Assembly (NCBI GenBank): GCA_028280615.1
Contig: JANQLK010000022.1
Span: 186,001-250,000 of the forward strand
Direction of reading: 5' to 3'
DNA: 64,000 nucleotides
Origin: Woeseiaceae bacterium
Lineage (GTDB): Bacteria; Pseudomonadota; Gammaproteobacteria; Steroidobacterales; Woeseiaceae
A program made the translations under genes and the position numbers. This document shows, piece by piece, positions 17,694 through 30,094 of the stretch (positions are counted from its first letter, which is position 1; the number at the start of each line of letters is the position of its first letter). The notes beneath the pieces were generated by a model, which saw only the letters and a program-made list of their open reading frames with translations, did no database searches and had not been told where the DNA came from.

Positions 17694-18188
17694 ATGCAAG
17701 AGTTGATCTACTACGCGTGCCTCGGGTTGGGCTTCCTCACGGCCCTCGTAGCCGGGGTGTTTCTGTCCTTTTCGGACTTCGTCATGGCCGGCCTGGCGCG
17801 CGCCAGGCCGGCCGGCGGTATGGAGTCGATGCAGCACATCAACCGGACCGTGTTCCGTTCGGTCTTTCTCGCTTCGTTCCTGCTGCTCGTTCCCTGTACC
17901 GCGGCGCTTGCCGTCTACGTCGCGTTACATGCCGACGGTCCCGGCCGGGTTTTGGTTCTTGCGGCCGGCGTCACGTACGTCGTTGCGGTGTTCGCGGTTA
18001 CGATGCTCGGTAACGTACCGATGAACGAAAGGCTGGATCGCCTGAACGTCGCGAGTGACGCGTCGGTCGCCTACTGGCTGCACTATCGCCGCAGCTGGAC
18101 ACGGCTGAATCACCTGAGAACGCTGGGATCTGCCCTGACGGCGGCACTGTTGCTGGCCGCGGCCGGCCTGTTCGCCGGGGCTTCGTGA
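17694..18188 (+). CDS. DUF1772 family membrane protein
   Basis: The 164-residue protein has four hydrophobic segments and the DUF1772 signature: TALVAGVFLSFSDFVMAGLAR near the N-terminus, MQHINRTVFRSVF, then NVPMNERLDRL and a conserved W-x-x-x-RLNHLRTLGS near the end. The family includes fungal anthrone oxygenases and many bacterial proteins without known function. It follows the NmrA-like gene closely and converges with the SRPBCC gene, whose stop lies 15 bases away. A role in redox processing with its neighbour is inference. Confidence 0.83.
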   Translation: MQELIYYACLGLGFLTALVAGVFLSFSDFVMAGLARARPAGGMESMQHINRTVFRSVFLASFLLLVPCTAALAVYVALHADGPGRVLVLAAGVTYVVAVFAVTMLGNVPMNERLDRLNVASDASVAYWLHYRRSWTRLNHLRTLGSALTAALLLAAAGLFAGAS

Positions 18189-18202
18189 AACCGAACCCCG
18201 CG

Positions 18203-18772
18203 TCAGACGATCTTCCGATCGAACGGCCAGTTCTCTACGCGGGCCTTGTTCGGTGTCAGCGGCGCGGTCAGGCCCATCATGAACAGCGCGAAACGGCCGG
18301 CCGCCGTTGGTTTTCCGGTTTCAATCCAGGCCTTCAGGTTGTCGACGATGAAGCGGCCGCCCGAGCTCATGTATTTCTCGGTCTTGGTTCCGGCCGGGAC
18401 ACCTTCGTTGATCAGCGTGAATTCGGTGCCACCGTCGACTTCCTTCAGCACGTAGCGGACCGTGCACAGCGCATCGTCGAGGCTCGCGAACTTGAAGGTG
18501 TGCGCATAGCGATGCGGTGGCTCGAACTCGACAACCTCGCCGACGACGCCGGCGAATTTTCCGTTGCCGGAAATCATCCGGATCGGTGCCCCGACCTCGA
18601 GGCCCGGTGTCTTGCAGGCGCTGTTGAAGAAAAACGGCAGCACGCTGTCGGTACGCGTGAGTTCTGCCCATACCTTGTGAATCGGCGCCTGGATGGTGAC
18701 CCGGAAGTAGTCGCGGTCGCTTGGCGCGACATCATTAGCCTGGTCGGCGCTGGCAAATTGGGTGTCGTTCAT
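18203..18772 (-). CDS. SRPBCC (AHSA1-like) domain protein
   Basis: The 189-residue protein has an SRPBCC/START-like fold: YFRVTIQAPIHKVWAELTRTDSVLPFFF, GAPIRMISGNGKFAGVVGEVVEFEPPHRYAHTFKF, and a C-terminal helix FIVDNLKAWIETGKP. This fold binds hydrophobic ligands or, as in Aha1 relatives, acts as a co-chaperone. It is the third gene of an operon with an ArsR-type regulator and a DUF4287/DUF5655 protein. That trio is a recurrent arrangement in Proteobacteria and supports shared regulation. The gap to the preceding gene is 28 bases. Ligand unknown. Confidence 0.87.
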   Translation of the reverse strand: MNDTQFASADQANDVAPSDRDYFRVTIQAPIHKVWAELTRTDSVLPFFFNSACKTPGLEVGAPIRMISGNGKFAGVVGEVVEFEPPHRYAHTFKFASLDDALCTVRYVLKEVDGGTEFTLINEGVPAGTKTEKYMSSGGRFIVDNLKAWIETGKPTAAGRFALFMMGLTAPLTPNKARVENWPFDRKIV

Positions 18773-18800
18773 CTTGCTCCCCCTCGGTGGTTCATTGTCG

Positions 18801-19361
18801 TTACGCCTGTTCGTAGGCCTGCTCGAGCCAGCGTTCGACGTCGGCGTCCACGTCGCTTTCGCTCGTCAGCCGCACGCGGTGGCTGACCATCGCATTGAAG
18901 CTGCCGGACGCTTCCAGGCGCCCGGCAGGCGGCTCATCCGGAAGCTTGATCCCCAGGTCGACGCGCGTCTTCGTCGACGGCTGAACGAGCGCGAACTGTT
19001 TGCTGCGTCGCAGGCTGACGCAGGTCTTCTTCGGCGAAATCTCGACATCGTCGCCGAACTTGCTGACAACGGCGACGATACGATCGTAGATCGGTTTGAG
19101 CGCGCGCTTGTCGCCCGCGTATTGAGCGGCCACGGGGTCCGCGGTCTCGCCCGAACTCGCGTCGCGGTATCGATGCGCGATCAGGTTGGCGAAACCGTGG
19201 GTGACACCGTGCTCGGACTTGAGCCACCCGACGATTTCACCGTGCTTTTCGAAGGACTGTCCGGACAGCAGTTCGAGCCACTCATCGAGCGCCTTGCCGG
19301 TCTTCGCGGGCAGGTTGTCGACCATTTTCCGCGTCGCGGCATCGACGGAGTTCTGGCTCAT
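18801..19361 (-). CDS. DUF4287/DUF5655 domain protein
   Basis: The protein of 186 residues has an N-terminal DUF4287-like part (TGKALDEWLELLSGQSFEKHGEIVGWLKSEHGVTHGFANLIAHRYR) and a C-terminal DUF5655-like part (KPIYDRIVAVVSKFGDDVEISPKKTCVSLRRSKQFALV). The start at 19361 overlaps the ArsR stop in ATGA, so the two are translationally coupled. A longer frame upstream exists but would overlap the regulator. The domains are common next to SRPBCC genes; their activity is not established. Confidence 0.86.
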   Translation of the reverse strand: MSQNSVDAATRKMVDNLPAKTGKALDEWLELLSGQSFEKHGEIVGWLKSEHGVTHGFANLIAHRYRDASSGETADPVAAQYAGDKRALKPIYDRIVAVVSKFGDDVEISPKKTCVSLRRSKQFALVQPSTKTRVDLGIKLPDEPPAGRLEASGSFNAMVSHRVRLTSESDVDADVERWLEQAYEQA

Positions 19362-19705
19362 GATGCGTCCTCTTTGGTTGAGGCCTTTTTCTCGACCATG
19401 TGCTTGAAAGCGGTCAGGCGGCCCGCCCAGTGCGCGCTGTACTCGGTGGTCCAGCGCTCGTGAATCTGCTGGATCGGCGCCGCGTTGAACCACAGCCGCC
19501 GTGCCCGGCCTTCTTTTTCTGAAATAACGAGCCCCGCGCTCTCGAGCACGGCGAGGTGCTTCATCACGGCGATCCTGCTCACGTCGAAGTGCCTGGCAAC
19601 CGCCGCGACGTTGCAGCCGGGCTCGTCACGGACGATGTCGAGCATCCGCCGTCGCGGTGCCGACGCGAGTGCCTGGAATAGCTTGTCCATGGATTCGGGC
19701 TTCAT
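19358..19705 (-). CDS. ArsR-family winged-helix repressor
   Basis: The 115-residue protein has a winged helix-turn-helix: LFQALASAPRRRMLDIVRDEPGCNVAAVARHFDVSRIAVMKHLAVLESAGLV, then a wing (SEKEGRARRLWFNAAPI) and a C-terminal helix with ERWTTEYSAHW. The cysteines of metal-sensing ArsR proteins are absent, as is usual for the subfamily paired with SRPBCC genes. It is probably an autorepressor of its operon: a perfect inverted repeat overlaps the start codon. The ATG at 19705 lies inside that repeat; an internal ATG at 19690 could be the true start. Confidence 0.88.
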   Translation of the reverse strand: MKPESMDKLFQALASAPRRRMLDIVRDEPGCNVAAVARHFDVSRIAVMKHLAVLESAGLVISEKEGRARRLWFNAAPIQQIHERWTTEYSAHWAGRLTAFKHMVEKKASTKEDAS

Positions 19706-19727
19706 AGGTAACCAATAGGTTACCTAT
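19704..19727. promoter_or_regulatory. Probable ArsR operator, perfect inverted repeat
   Basis: ATAGGTAACC and GGTTACCTAT form perfect 10-base arms around an AATA spacer. The repeat overlaps the first possible start codon of the ArsR-type gene and lies where its promoter or leader must be. This is what an autorepressor site looks like. If repression is by blocking initiation, the transcription start must lie just upstream, making a very short leader or a start at the internal ATG. Confidence 0.75.
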
Positions 19728-19774
19728 TTTCCCGGACATGTCAAGCGCGTGCATTCACGCTGATCGGGAGGTGT

Positions 19775-20329
19775 CTAGAGACCCAGGCTGAACCGGGCGG
19801 CAAACGCTTTCAGCGCGTCCCAGTCGGTGAATTCCTTGTCCGTCGTGAGCTCGGGCCATCCCTGCCGTCGAAGCTCCTTTTGGAACAGCTTTTGAGATAT
19901 CCGGATGATCCATTGCCATGAGCGGGAAAACGTCGAATAGCGAAACGCGCCGGCGATGGCCTGTGAGTGATCCGGTTGCCAGTCGACATCGGTCAGAAAC
20001 GCCTGTATCTGATTTTCCGCCTGTTCGCTGCCGGAACTGTCCTCGGCGGCCGCGGACAGGCTGACCGACAGGAATGCCGTGCGCTTGTTACGGAGCGCGT
20101 CGAGATGGTCTCGAACGAAGCGCACGGCTTCGTCTGCGTGCTTGCCGGCATGGACGGATGCTGCCACCACCACGGCGCCGACTGACGTCATGTCGACATC
20201 GGGTTCAGCCGCCGCAAGGTCGATCACCTGGGTCTCGTGGCCCATCTCCTCGAATTGGCCAGCGAGCACCGAGGCGATTTTCGCTGTCTGTCCTTCCGTG
20301 GTCGCATAGGCAATCAGTACGCGCGACAT
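19775..20329 (-). CDS. Flavodoxin-domain protein, HemG-like
   Basis: The 184-residue protein begins VLIAYATTEGQTAKIASVLAGQFEEMGHETQVIDL, a flavodoxin FMN-phosphate loop (TTEGQT). It continues with VVVAASVHAGKHADEAVRFV and the C-terminal AFRYSTFSRSWQWIIRISQ region. These features match HemG, the menaquinone-linked protoporphyrinogen oxidase of Enterobacteria, and related flavodoxin-domain proteins. It has no heme-synthesis neighbours. It lies 10 bases after the Acg-like nitroreductase gene on the same strand, so the two flavoproteins are probably co-expressed. Whether it oxidises protoporphyrinogen is untested. Confidence 0.82.
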   Translation of the reverse strand: MSRVLIAYATTEGQTAKIASVLAGQFEEMGHETQVIDLAAAEPDVDMTSVGAVVVAASVHAGKHADEAVRFVRDHLDALRNKRTAFLSVSLSAAAEDSSGSEQAENQIQAFLTDVDWQPDHSQAIAGAFRYSTFSRSWQWIIRISQKLFQKELRRQGWPELTTDKEFTDWDALKAFAARFSLGL

Positions 20330-20339
20330 AGGGACACCT

Positions 20340-21461
20340 CTAGACCAGGACCTGATCTACCGGCCGCCGGAGCGACCGGGGCAGCTCTGGCCCATAGCCG
20401 AAACGAACCAACAGGTTGGGGCGTTGGCCACCGATACCCAGGTAGTCGCTGAACTGCGTCCGCACTTCCGGAACCTCCACGGCCTGATTGACGAAGGCGT
20501 TCTTGAGGCCCGACGCCGTGGCCTGCAACGCGAAGCGTTGATAGCTGCGTCCGGCCTCGATCCAGCCCTGTTTGGTGTCCTGATCGGCGATGAAGGCAAT
20601 GACACCCGCCGAGCTCAAGATGTGCCTTCGATACTTGTCGTTCTCGGTGTCTTCCTTGAAGAACAGACCGAATCCGAGCCTGCCTATCCACGTCGGTACG
20701 GTCGGGTTGCCCGAGCTCGCCGAGAACAGGCCGTCGCGGTGCCTGACCGCGTCGGACTCGTTGAAGCGTATCCAGTGCCGTAGTTCGTCGACAAACGCGT
20801 CGTCGTTCATCTGTGCCGAATTGCCCGCGACAACGTACTCGAGGATCTGCTCGAGGTCGGCCCTCGCCGTAAACAGCCGGGCATCCGTACCGTCGCTTCG
20901 GGCTGCCTTCTCGAGCAAGTCCAACTCGTCCGACGGTACCGGCTTGCCGTCGTATTCGGCGCGCGTGCATTGACGTTCCGTAATGGCCCGGTACCGTGGC
21001 GAGTCCGCCGGGGCGGTTGCGTCCAGATCGATGCGTATCGCCGATTCGTCGTCATCGGCAACGGAAACGATCGCAGCCAGTCCATTCGCCTTGGCGGCGA
21101 CGACGATATTCTCGGCGGCGCAACCTAGAGTGGCATACACGTGATGGTTGTCCGGATCCACCGCGGGACATCGCCGGCTCATGTCCGGACGTATCGTGAT
21201 CCGACGGTTCTGGATCTGAAACAGCCACGGCTGCGTGTTGTGGCTGTTCGGCGCCAGCGTGCCGTAGCGTACGAGTTCCCGGAGCAATGCCGGACCCTGG
21301 CGCACCGAAGCCCCGGTATGTCGCCAGGTGCTGGCAACCAGTGCTTCGTAGCCAGTATGCGGAGCCCCATCGGAACAGCCTGCCGGCAGCGTCGCACTCG
21401 AGATTACAGCTGCCGATAGTTTGTTGAACTGTCGTCGGGTTATCGCCGGTCTTGACGTCAT
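20340..21461 (-). CDS. Acg-like nitroreductase-family protein with Tat signal
   Basis: The 373-residue protein has an N-terminal twin-arginine signal (ITRRQFNKLSAAVISSATLPAGC) that also carries a possible lipobox cysteine. The rest follows the two-lobed Acg/FMN-binding nitroreductase pattern: RYGTLAPNSHNTQPWLFQI, a key FMN-binding segment, DPDNHHVYATLGCAAENIVVAAKANGLAA in the middle, and SAGVIAFIADQDTKQGWIEAGRSYQRFALQATASGLKNAFVNQ near the end. It would be an exported or membrane-tethered flavoprotein oxidoreductase. Upstream by 27 bases is a DUF3313 lipoprotein gene and downstream the HemG-like gene, in one likely operon. Confidence 0.85.
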   Translation of the reverse strand: MTSRPAITRRQFNKLSAAVISSATLPAGCSDGAPHTGYEALVASTWRHTGASVRQGPALLRELVRYGTLAPNSHNTQPWLFQIQNRRITIRPDMSRRCPAVDPDNHHVYATLGCAAENIVVAAKANGLAAIVSVADDDESAIRIDLDATAPADSPRYRAITERQCTRAEYDGKPVPSDELDLLEKAARSDGTDARLFTARADLEQILEYVVAGNSAQMNDDAFVDELRHWIRFNESDAVRHRDGLFSASSGNPTVPTWIGRLGFGLFFKEDTENDKYRRHILSSAGVIAFIADQDTKQGWIEAGRSYQRFALQATASGLKNAFVNQAVEVPEVRTQFSDYLGIGGQRPNLLVRFGYGPELPRSLRRPVDQVLV

Positions 21462-21488
21462 TTCCTCCCCCCGGTGGTCGTGTGCCTC

Positions 21489-22124
21489 CTATGGATTGGT
21501 CTCGAGCGCGGCACGCAGCTCCTTCGCCCATTCACGAAAAGCGCTCTTTGCGTGTCCGAGCCGCGTGAAACCCGTGATCCCGTCGACGGGTGTTCCCAAC
21601 TTCTGATCCACACCCGCGGCCAGTCGCTCGCCGGTAACTGAATCAAGAAACTCGACCTCGATCGCCGCACCGCCCATATCGACGGGCACGAATGCAACCA
21701 TGCTCGTAACGACATTGAGCGATACGTTCGCGGGAATCACGTCAGTTATCGCGCAGCGAATTCGCAAGACGTCCGCTCCCGGCCGTTCGACAACCGGGTA
21801 CTCATCGCCAAGCTCATCAATGACAGCCTGGTAGAAGGCTTCGGTCAGCTTCGTCAGTTCGTCCGGAAGAATCTCACGGCCTTGCGCTTCGTGGTGGTAA
21901 TAGATGCTGACAGGGTCGATGATCACACTGCGGTAATCGGTCCAGTCGAAGCCCTCCTGCTCCCACCAGAGGAGACTGGCATCGGCTGGGTCGGGTACGA
22001 ACTCCTCGTAGCCTCCCAGGAATCCGGACGTCGGCGGCGGTGTGGTCGTCGTGCAACTCGATATCAGCGCGATGCTTGCGGCAATCAGACACAGTGTTCT
22101 GCTAAACGGCGCTTTGCGGCTCAT
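21489..22124 (-). CDS. DUF3313 family lipoprotein
   Basis: The 211-residue protein has a lipoprotein signal ending LISSC (C24) and a mature part that matches DUF3313: GFLGGYEEFVPDPADASLLWWEQEGFDWTDYRSVIIDPVSIYY, then an EVEFLDSVTGERLAAGVDQKLG segment and an AKSAFREWAKELRAAL end. The start at 22124 is preceded by a G-rich site; a longer frame overlaps the divergent gene region. Probably an outer-membrane lipoprotein with no defined role. It is the first gene of a set of three on this strand. Confidence 0.83.
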   Translation of the reverse strand: MSRKAPFSRTLCLIAASIALISSCTTTTPPPTSGFLGGYEEFVPDPADASLLWWEQEGFDWTDYRSVIIDPVSIYYHHEAQGREILPDELTKLTEAFYQAVIDELGDEYPVVERPGADVLRIRCAITDVIPANVSLNVVTSMVAFVPVDMGGAAIEVEFLDSVTGERLAAGVDQKLGTPVDGITGFTRLGHAKSAFREWAKELRAALETNP

Positions 22125-22300
22125 GTCGCGCCCCCAAACTGGTGAGATAGTTCTTGAATAGGTTGGCCGTGACAGGAGCGCAATAGGTGTTTGCCGTAGC
22201 CGTGCGCGCCCGCGGGGCCTCGGCAAGCGCAGCAACGACGCTCGCGCAAGCGACTGCAAACGCGTTAGCCTTACCGTCGGATTCGAAGGGAGTGAGTTCC

Positions 22301-22801
22301 ATGTCCAAACCGATGCTCGTGCTGCTCGCCGGGGTGCTGGTCCTGGCCTCGTCGGGCTTTGAGCCCGCTCGCGCCGGCGACAACGACACCGAAGCAGAAC
22401 TCAACGCCTTCTGGGCGGCGATGTCGACCTACGCGAAGGAAGGCGACTTCGAGGGTCTGAAGTCCACCTACCATGCCGACGCCGTCATCGTGAACGGCAT
22501 CCACGGCACGAGTTCGCCGATCGCGAAGGCGTTCGACCGCTGGGAGCCGGGTATCAGGGACACGCGCGACGGCAGGATGGAGGCCGGCGTCGAGTTTCGT
22601 TTCTCGAAGCGGCTGCACGACGAGACGACCGCGCATGAGACCGGCATCTTCCATTACACGGCCAAGCCGGTCGATGGCGAACGCACCCACGACTACATTT
22701 TCTTCGAGGCCCTGCTCGTCAACGACGACGAATGGAAGATGGTGATGGAGTATCAGAAGGCGCGGGCAACCGAGGCCGATTGGGAGGCGCTCGGCGACTA
22801 G
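22301..22801 (+). CDS. Exported NTF2-like (SnoaL/DUF4440-type) protein
   Basis: The 166-residue protein has a signal peptide ending in PARAG (about residue 24) and an NTF2-like cone fold: DTEAELNAFWAAMSTYAKEGDFEGLKSTYHADAVIVNG, then HETGIFHYTAKPVDGERTHDYIFFEALLVNDDEWKMVMEYQ. This fold is shared by small ketosteroid-isomerase-like enzymes and ligand-binding proteins. The start at 22301 has the ribosome-binding site GGGAGTGAG. It precedes a glutathionyl-hydroquinone reductase gene by 17 bases and may be co-transcribed with it. Function unknown. Confidence 0.8.
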   Translation: MSKPMLVLLAGVLVLASSGFEPARAGDNDTEAELNAFWAAMSTYAKEGDFEGLKSTYHADAVIVNGIHGTSSPIAKAFDRWEPGIRDTRDGRMEAGVEFRFSKRLHDETTAHETGIFHYTAKPVDGERTHDYIFFEALLVNDDEWKMVMEYQKARATEADWEALGD

Positions 22802-22818
22802 CGGCGCGTTGCGAACGG

Positions 22819-23799
22819 ATGGGACTTCTGCAAGACGGAAAGTGGGTCGATCAGTGGTACGACACCAAGGCCAGCGGTGGCCGGTTCGTGCGCAGGGCGT
22901 CGTCGTTCCGGAACTGGGTGACACCTGACGGGTCGGCCGGGCCCAGCGGCTCGGGGGGCTTCAAGGCCGAGCCCGGGCGTTACCACCTGTATGTCTCGCT
23001 CGCCTGTCCGTGGGCTCACAGGACGCTGATCTTCCGCAGACTCAAAGGCCTCGAGGACATGATTTCACTCTCCGTGGTTCACTGGCACATGGCGGACAAG
23101 GGCTGGACATTCGAGGCGGGCGACGGCGTCATTCCCGATTCCGAGAACCGCGCGGACTACCTGCACGAGGTCTACACGACGGCGGATCCGTCCTACTCCG
23201 GCCGCGTCACGGTGCCAGTCCTCTGGGACAAAGCCGAGCGCACGATAGTGTCGAACGAATCGGCCGAGATCATCCGCATGCTGAATTCGGCGTTTGACGA
23301 GGTCGGTGCAAGAACCGGTGACTTCTATCCCGAGGCGCTGCGTGCCGAGATCGATGCGCTGAACGAGCGCATCTACGATACCGTCAACAACGGCGTCTAC
23401 CGTGCCGGCTTTGCGACTACGCAGGAAGCCTATGACGAGGTCATCGCGCCAATGTTCGAAACGCTCGACATGCTGGACGAACGGCTTTCGACGAACCGCT
23501 ACCTGACCGGCGACGCGATCACGGAAGCCGACTGGCGCCTGTTCACGACCCTGGTCCGATTCGATCCAGTGTACGTCGGGCACTTCAAGTGCAACCGTCG
23601 CCGCATCGCCGACTACCCGAACCTGTCCGGCTACCTGCGGGATCTGTACCAGCAGCCCGGCATTGCCGAGACCGTGAACATGGCGCACATCAAGCACCAC
23701 TACTACGTCAGCCACACGTCCATCAACCCGTCGGGCATCGTTCCGGCAGGGCCGGACATCGACTACGCGGCGCCGCACTCGCGCGGGGAGCTGGGCTGA
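22819..23799 (+). CDS. yqjG: Glutathionyl-hydroquinone reductase (YqjG/Xi-class GST)
   Basis: The 326-residue protein has the Xi-class GST features: GRYHLYVSLACPWAHRTLIFRRLKGLEDMI with catalytic C63, the HxYY-type NPSGIVPAGP ending, and FDPVYVGHFKCN in the C-terminal helical domain. It reduces glutathionyl-hydroquinones back to hydroquinones using a second glutathione, protecting against quinone adducts. The start at 22819 fits the conserved MGLLQDGKWVDQWYDT opening; an upstream extension would overlap the NTF2-like gene. Length agrees with the family. The gene symbol is by similarity. Confidence 0.92.
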   Translation: MGLLQDGKWVDQWYDTKASGGRFVRRASSFRNWVTPDGSAGPSGSGGFKAEPGRYHLYVSLACPWAHRTLIFRRLKGLEDMISLSVVHWHMADKGWTFEAGDGVIPDSENRADYLHEVYTTADPSYSGRVTVPVLWDKAERTIVSNESAEIIRMLNSAFDEVGARTGDFYPEALRAEIDALNERIYDTVNNGVYRAGFATTQEAYDEVIAPMFETLDMLDERLSTNRYLTGDAITEADWRLFTTLVRFDPVYVGHFKCNRRRIADYPNLSGYLRDLYQQPGIAETVNMAHIKHHYYVSHTSINPSGIVPAGPDIDYAAPHSRGELG

Positions 23800-23903
23800 T
23801 CGTGACGGTTCACAAGGCCGGATACCGGTTGTGGATCGATTGGCCAGTCAGCTCGAGGCCAAACGGCGACAAGTCCGCGACTTGGCCTTCGACATACGCA
23901 ACT

Positions 23904-28269
<4,366 letters not shown>

Positions 28270-28273
<4 letters not shown>

Positions 28274-29559
28274 AGTGCCCCCCTCCGGGCAACCGCGGGT
28301 GCCGCGATGGCTGTCCCCGTCAGTCGTTCAATCTCGATCAGGTTGCGATTCGCTTCGATCGCGGCGATCACGGCGGCCGTTCGAACCGCGAGCGCTTCGT
28401 CCTGTGCGCTCGTCAGCTCCACGAAACCGTAGCGCCCGGCATCGTAGGCACTCCGGGTTTCCCGCAGCGCCGTTTCGACCTTCGGAAGGACGTCGTCCCG
28501 CAGGCTATGAGCCACGTGCAGGCCATGCAGAAACTCCTGATAGAGGGCGTACAGCCGTGTTTCGAGGTCGATCCGGGCTGCGCGGCGCTCGGCGGCATTG
28601 GCCTCGAGCGAAGCGCGCGCCACGGCGATTTGCCCCTGGTTCTTGTTGCGAGTCGGCAGGGGGATCGTGATGTCGGCCACGAACGCCTGGTCATCGCTGA
28701 TCTCGAAGTGACGCACGGCGGCGGCTATGCGCCAGTTCGGTTTGGCGCGCGTCTCGGCCAGGCGAAGCTCGGCTTCGCGCAGGCGCCGCTCGCTGACGAA
28801 ACGCTTCAGGGCCGGGTTTTCATCCAGTCGCGCGATGAGCGGGCCGTACGCCATCGGCTCGGGAATACCGGGCTGCGACGCCGCGATACGGGTAAACGCC
28901 GGATCGGTATCGCCCCACTGTGCCGCGAGCTGCCGCAGCGAGGTCCGGAGCCGATGCTCGTAGTCTTCCCTGACGAGTAGCTGTTCGGCCAGGCGGGCCT
29001 CGGCGCGGGCGAGTTCAGCGGCTGGCGATCGGCCGGCCTCGACGCGCGTCCGCACGGCCAGGACCGTGTCCTCGGCGAGTTGCACACCCTCACCAGCCGT
29101 TTCACTGAGCAGCTGATTGGCGAAACTCTCGAGGTAAAACCTCGCCGTCGCGGCTGCCGCGTCGAGACGATGGATGTCTGCATCCAGTTCGAGCAGCGAC
29201 AGCCCGGCCTGCTGGACGTCAATGCGCCCCTGACGCTTACCGCGCTCGAGGATCCACGCCAGGCTCAGCGTCGACTCGGAGCCATTGACGCCGTCGAAGG
29301 CGCCGGTTCCGGCGACGTTTTCGACCATGAAGTTGAGTTCGGGATTTCGGCCGAGGGCCGCCTGTTGCAGCCGTCCCTCCTGCGCGACGAGTTGATAGCC
29401 GAACGCAACGAGTCGCGGGTTGCGGTCGAGCGTCCTTGCGATGGCTTCCTCGAAGCCGATCGCCTCACTCGCGGTTCCTGGCGCCTCAGCCTGGCCTGCG
29501 CCTGCAAACAACAGGCACGCCAGCGCAATTGGCGTTTTCGGTGTGAGTGGTCCCCACAT
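28270..29559 (-). CDS. czcC: CzcC-like outer membrane efflux protein (TolC family)
   Basis: The 429-residue protein has a signal peptide (ALACLLFAGAGQAEA) and the TolC-family helical barrel pattern in two repeats: AIARTLDRNPRLVAFGYQLVAQEGRLQQAALGRNPELNFM and later ARASLEANAAERRAARIDLETRLYALYQEFLHGL. It ends QDEALAVRTAAVIAAIEANRNLIEIERLTG. As the outer-membrane duct it completes the tripartite pump. It lies between the His-rich gene and czcB, the usual order. Confidence 0.92.
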
Positions 29560-29651
29560 GGCTGTGTCTCCCTCCGCGCCGATCCACGCGCGGAATCAAA
29601 TCGATACGACCGCACGCGGCTGTCGCCGCCCGGTCGGCAGACTGCTTCGAT

Positions 29652-30017
29652 TCAGATGTGGGAGGGAGGGGCGCGGAGTGGAGGTCGCCATCGCGTTCGC
29701 TGGCTTCGCCCGCTAAGCGAGGGCGGCGCTCGCGGGCCGGCCGCGATAGCCAGCTTGCCGGAGAATCCGGGCAACGACAGCGTAACGAGCCAATCGTCCT
29801 GTTCGACGTCGGATCCCGGCAGCGGGTCGAACAACGATACGTCCGCATGCTGATCGTCGTCCACGTGATCGGCGGCGAAGGCATGCTGCAAGTGCAGGCC
29901 GTGGTGGTCACCGGCGGCGTGCTCCCCGATGCCCGCATGGAAATGCGTCCCGGTCGCCTGCATCGACAGGAACGCGAGGCAGGCAAAGACGATCAGGGAT
30001 GCGCGGGATCGAGTCAT
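29652..30017 (-). CDS. His-rich exported protein heading the czc operon
   Basis: The 121-residue protein has a signal peptide (SLIVFACLAFLSMQATG) followed by a histidine-rich stretch: THFHAGIGEHAAGDHH, then LHLQHAFAADHVDDDQH (about 25-58). This suggests periplasmic metal binding, and its place ahead of czcCBA in the same direction supports a metal-resistance role, for example as a metal buffer or sensor aid. Similar small His-rich proteins head other czc-type operons. I chose the start at 30017 because the hydrophobic signal begins there; a longer frame upstream overlaps the neighbouring gene. The gap to czcC is 92 bases. Confidence 0.72.
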   Translation of the reverse strand: MTRSRASLIVFACLAFLSMQATGTHFHAGIGEHAAGDHHGLHLQHAFAADHVDDDQHADVSLFDPLPGSDVEQDDWLVTLSLPGFSGKLAIAAGPRAPPSLSGRSQRTRWRPPLRAPPSHI

Positions 30018-30094
30018 CCCGACTACTGTACGCAAAACTGCGCGGCGATCATAGTCATCCGGCGAATGCGGGATCCGGGCGCCATGACAGCCAT

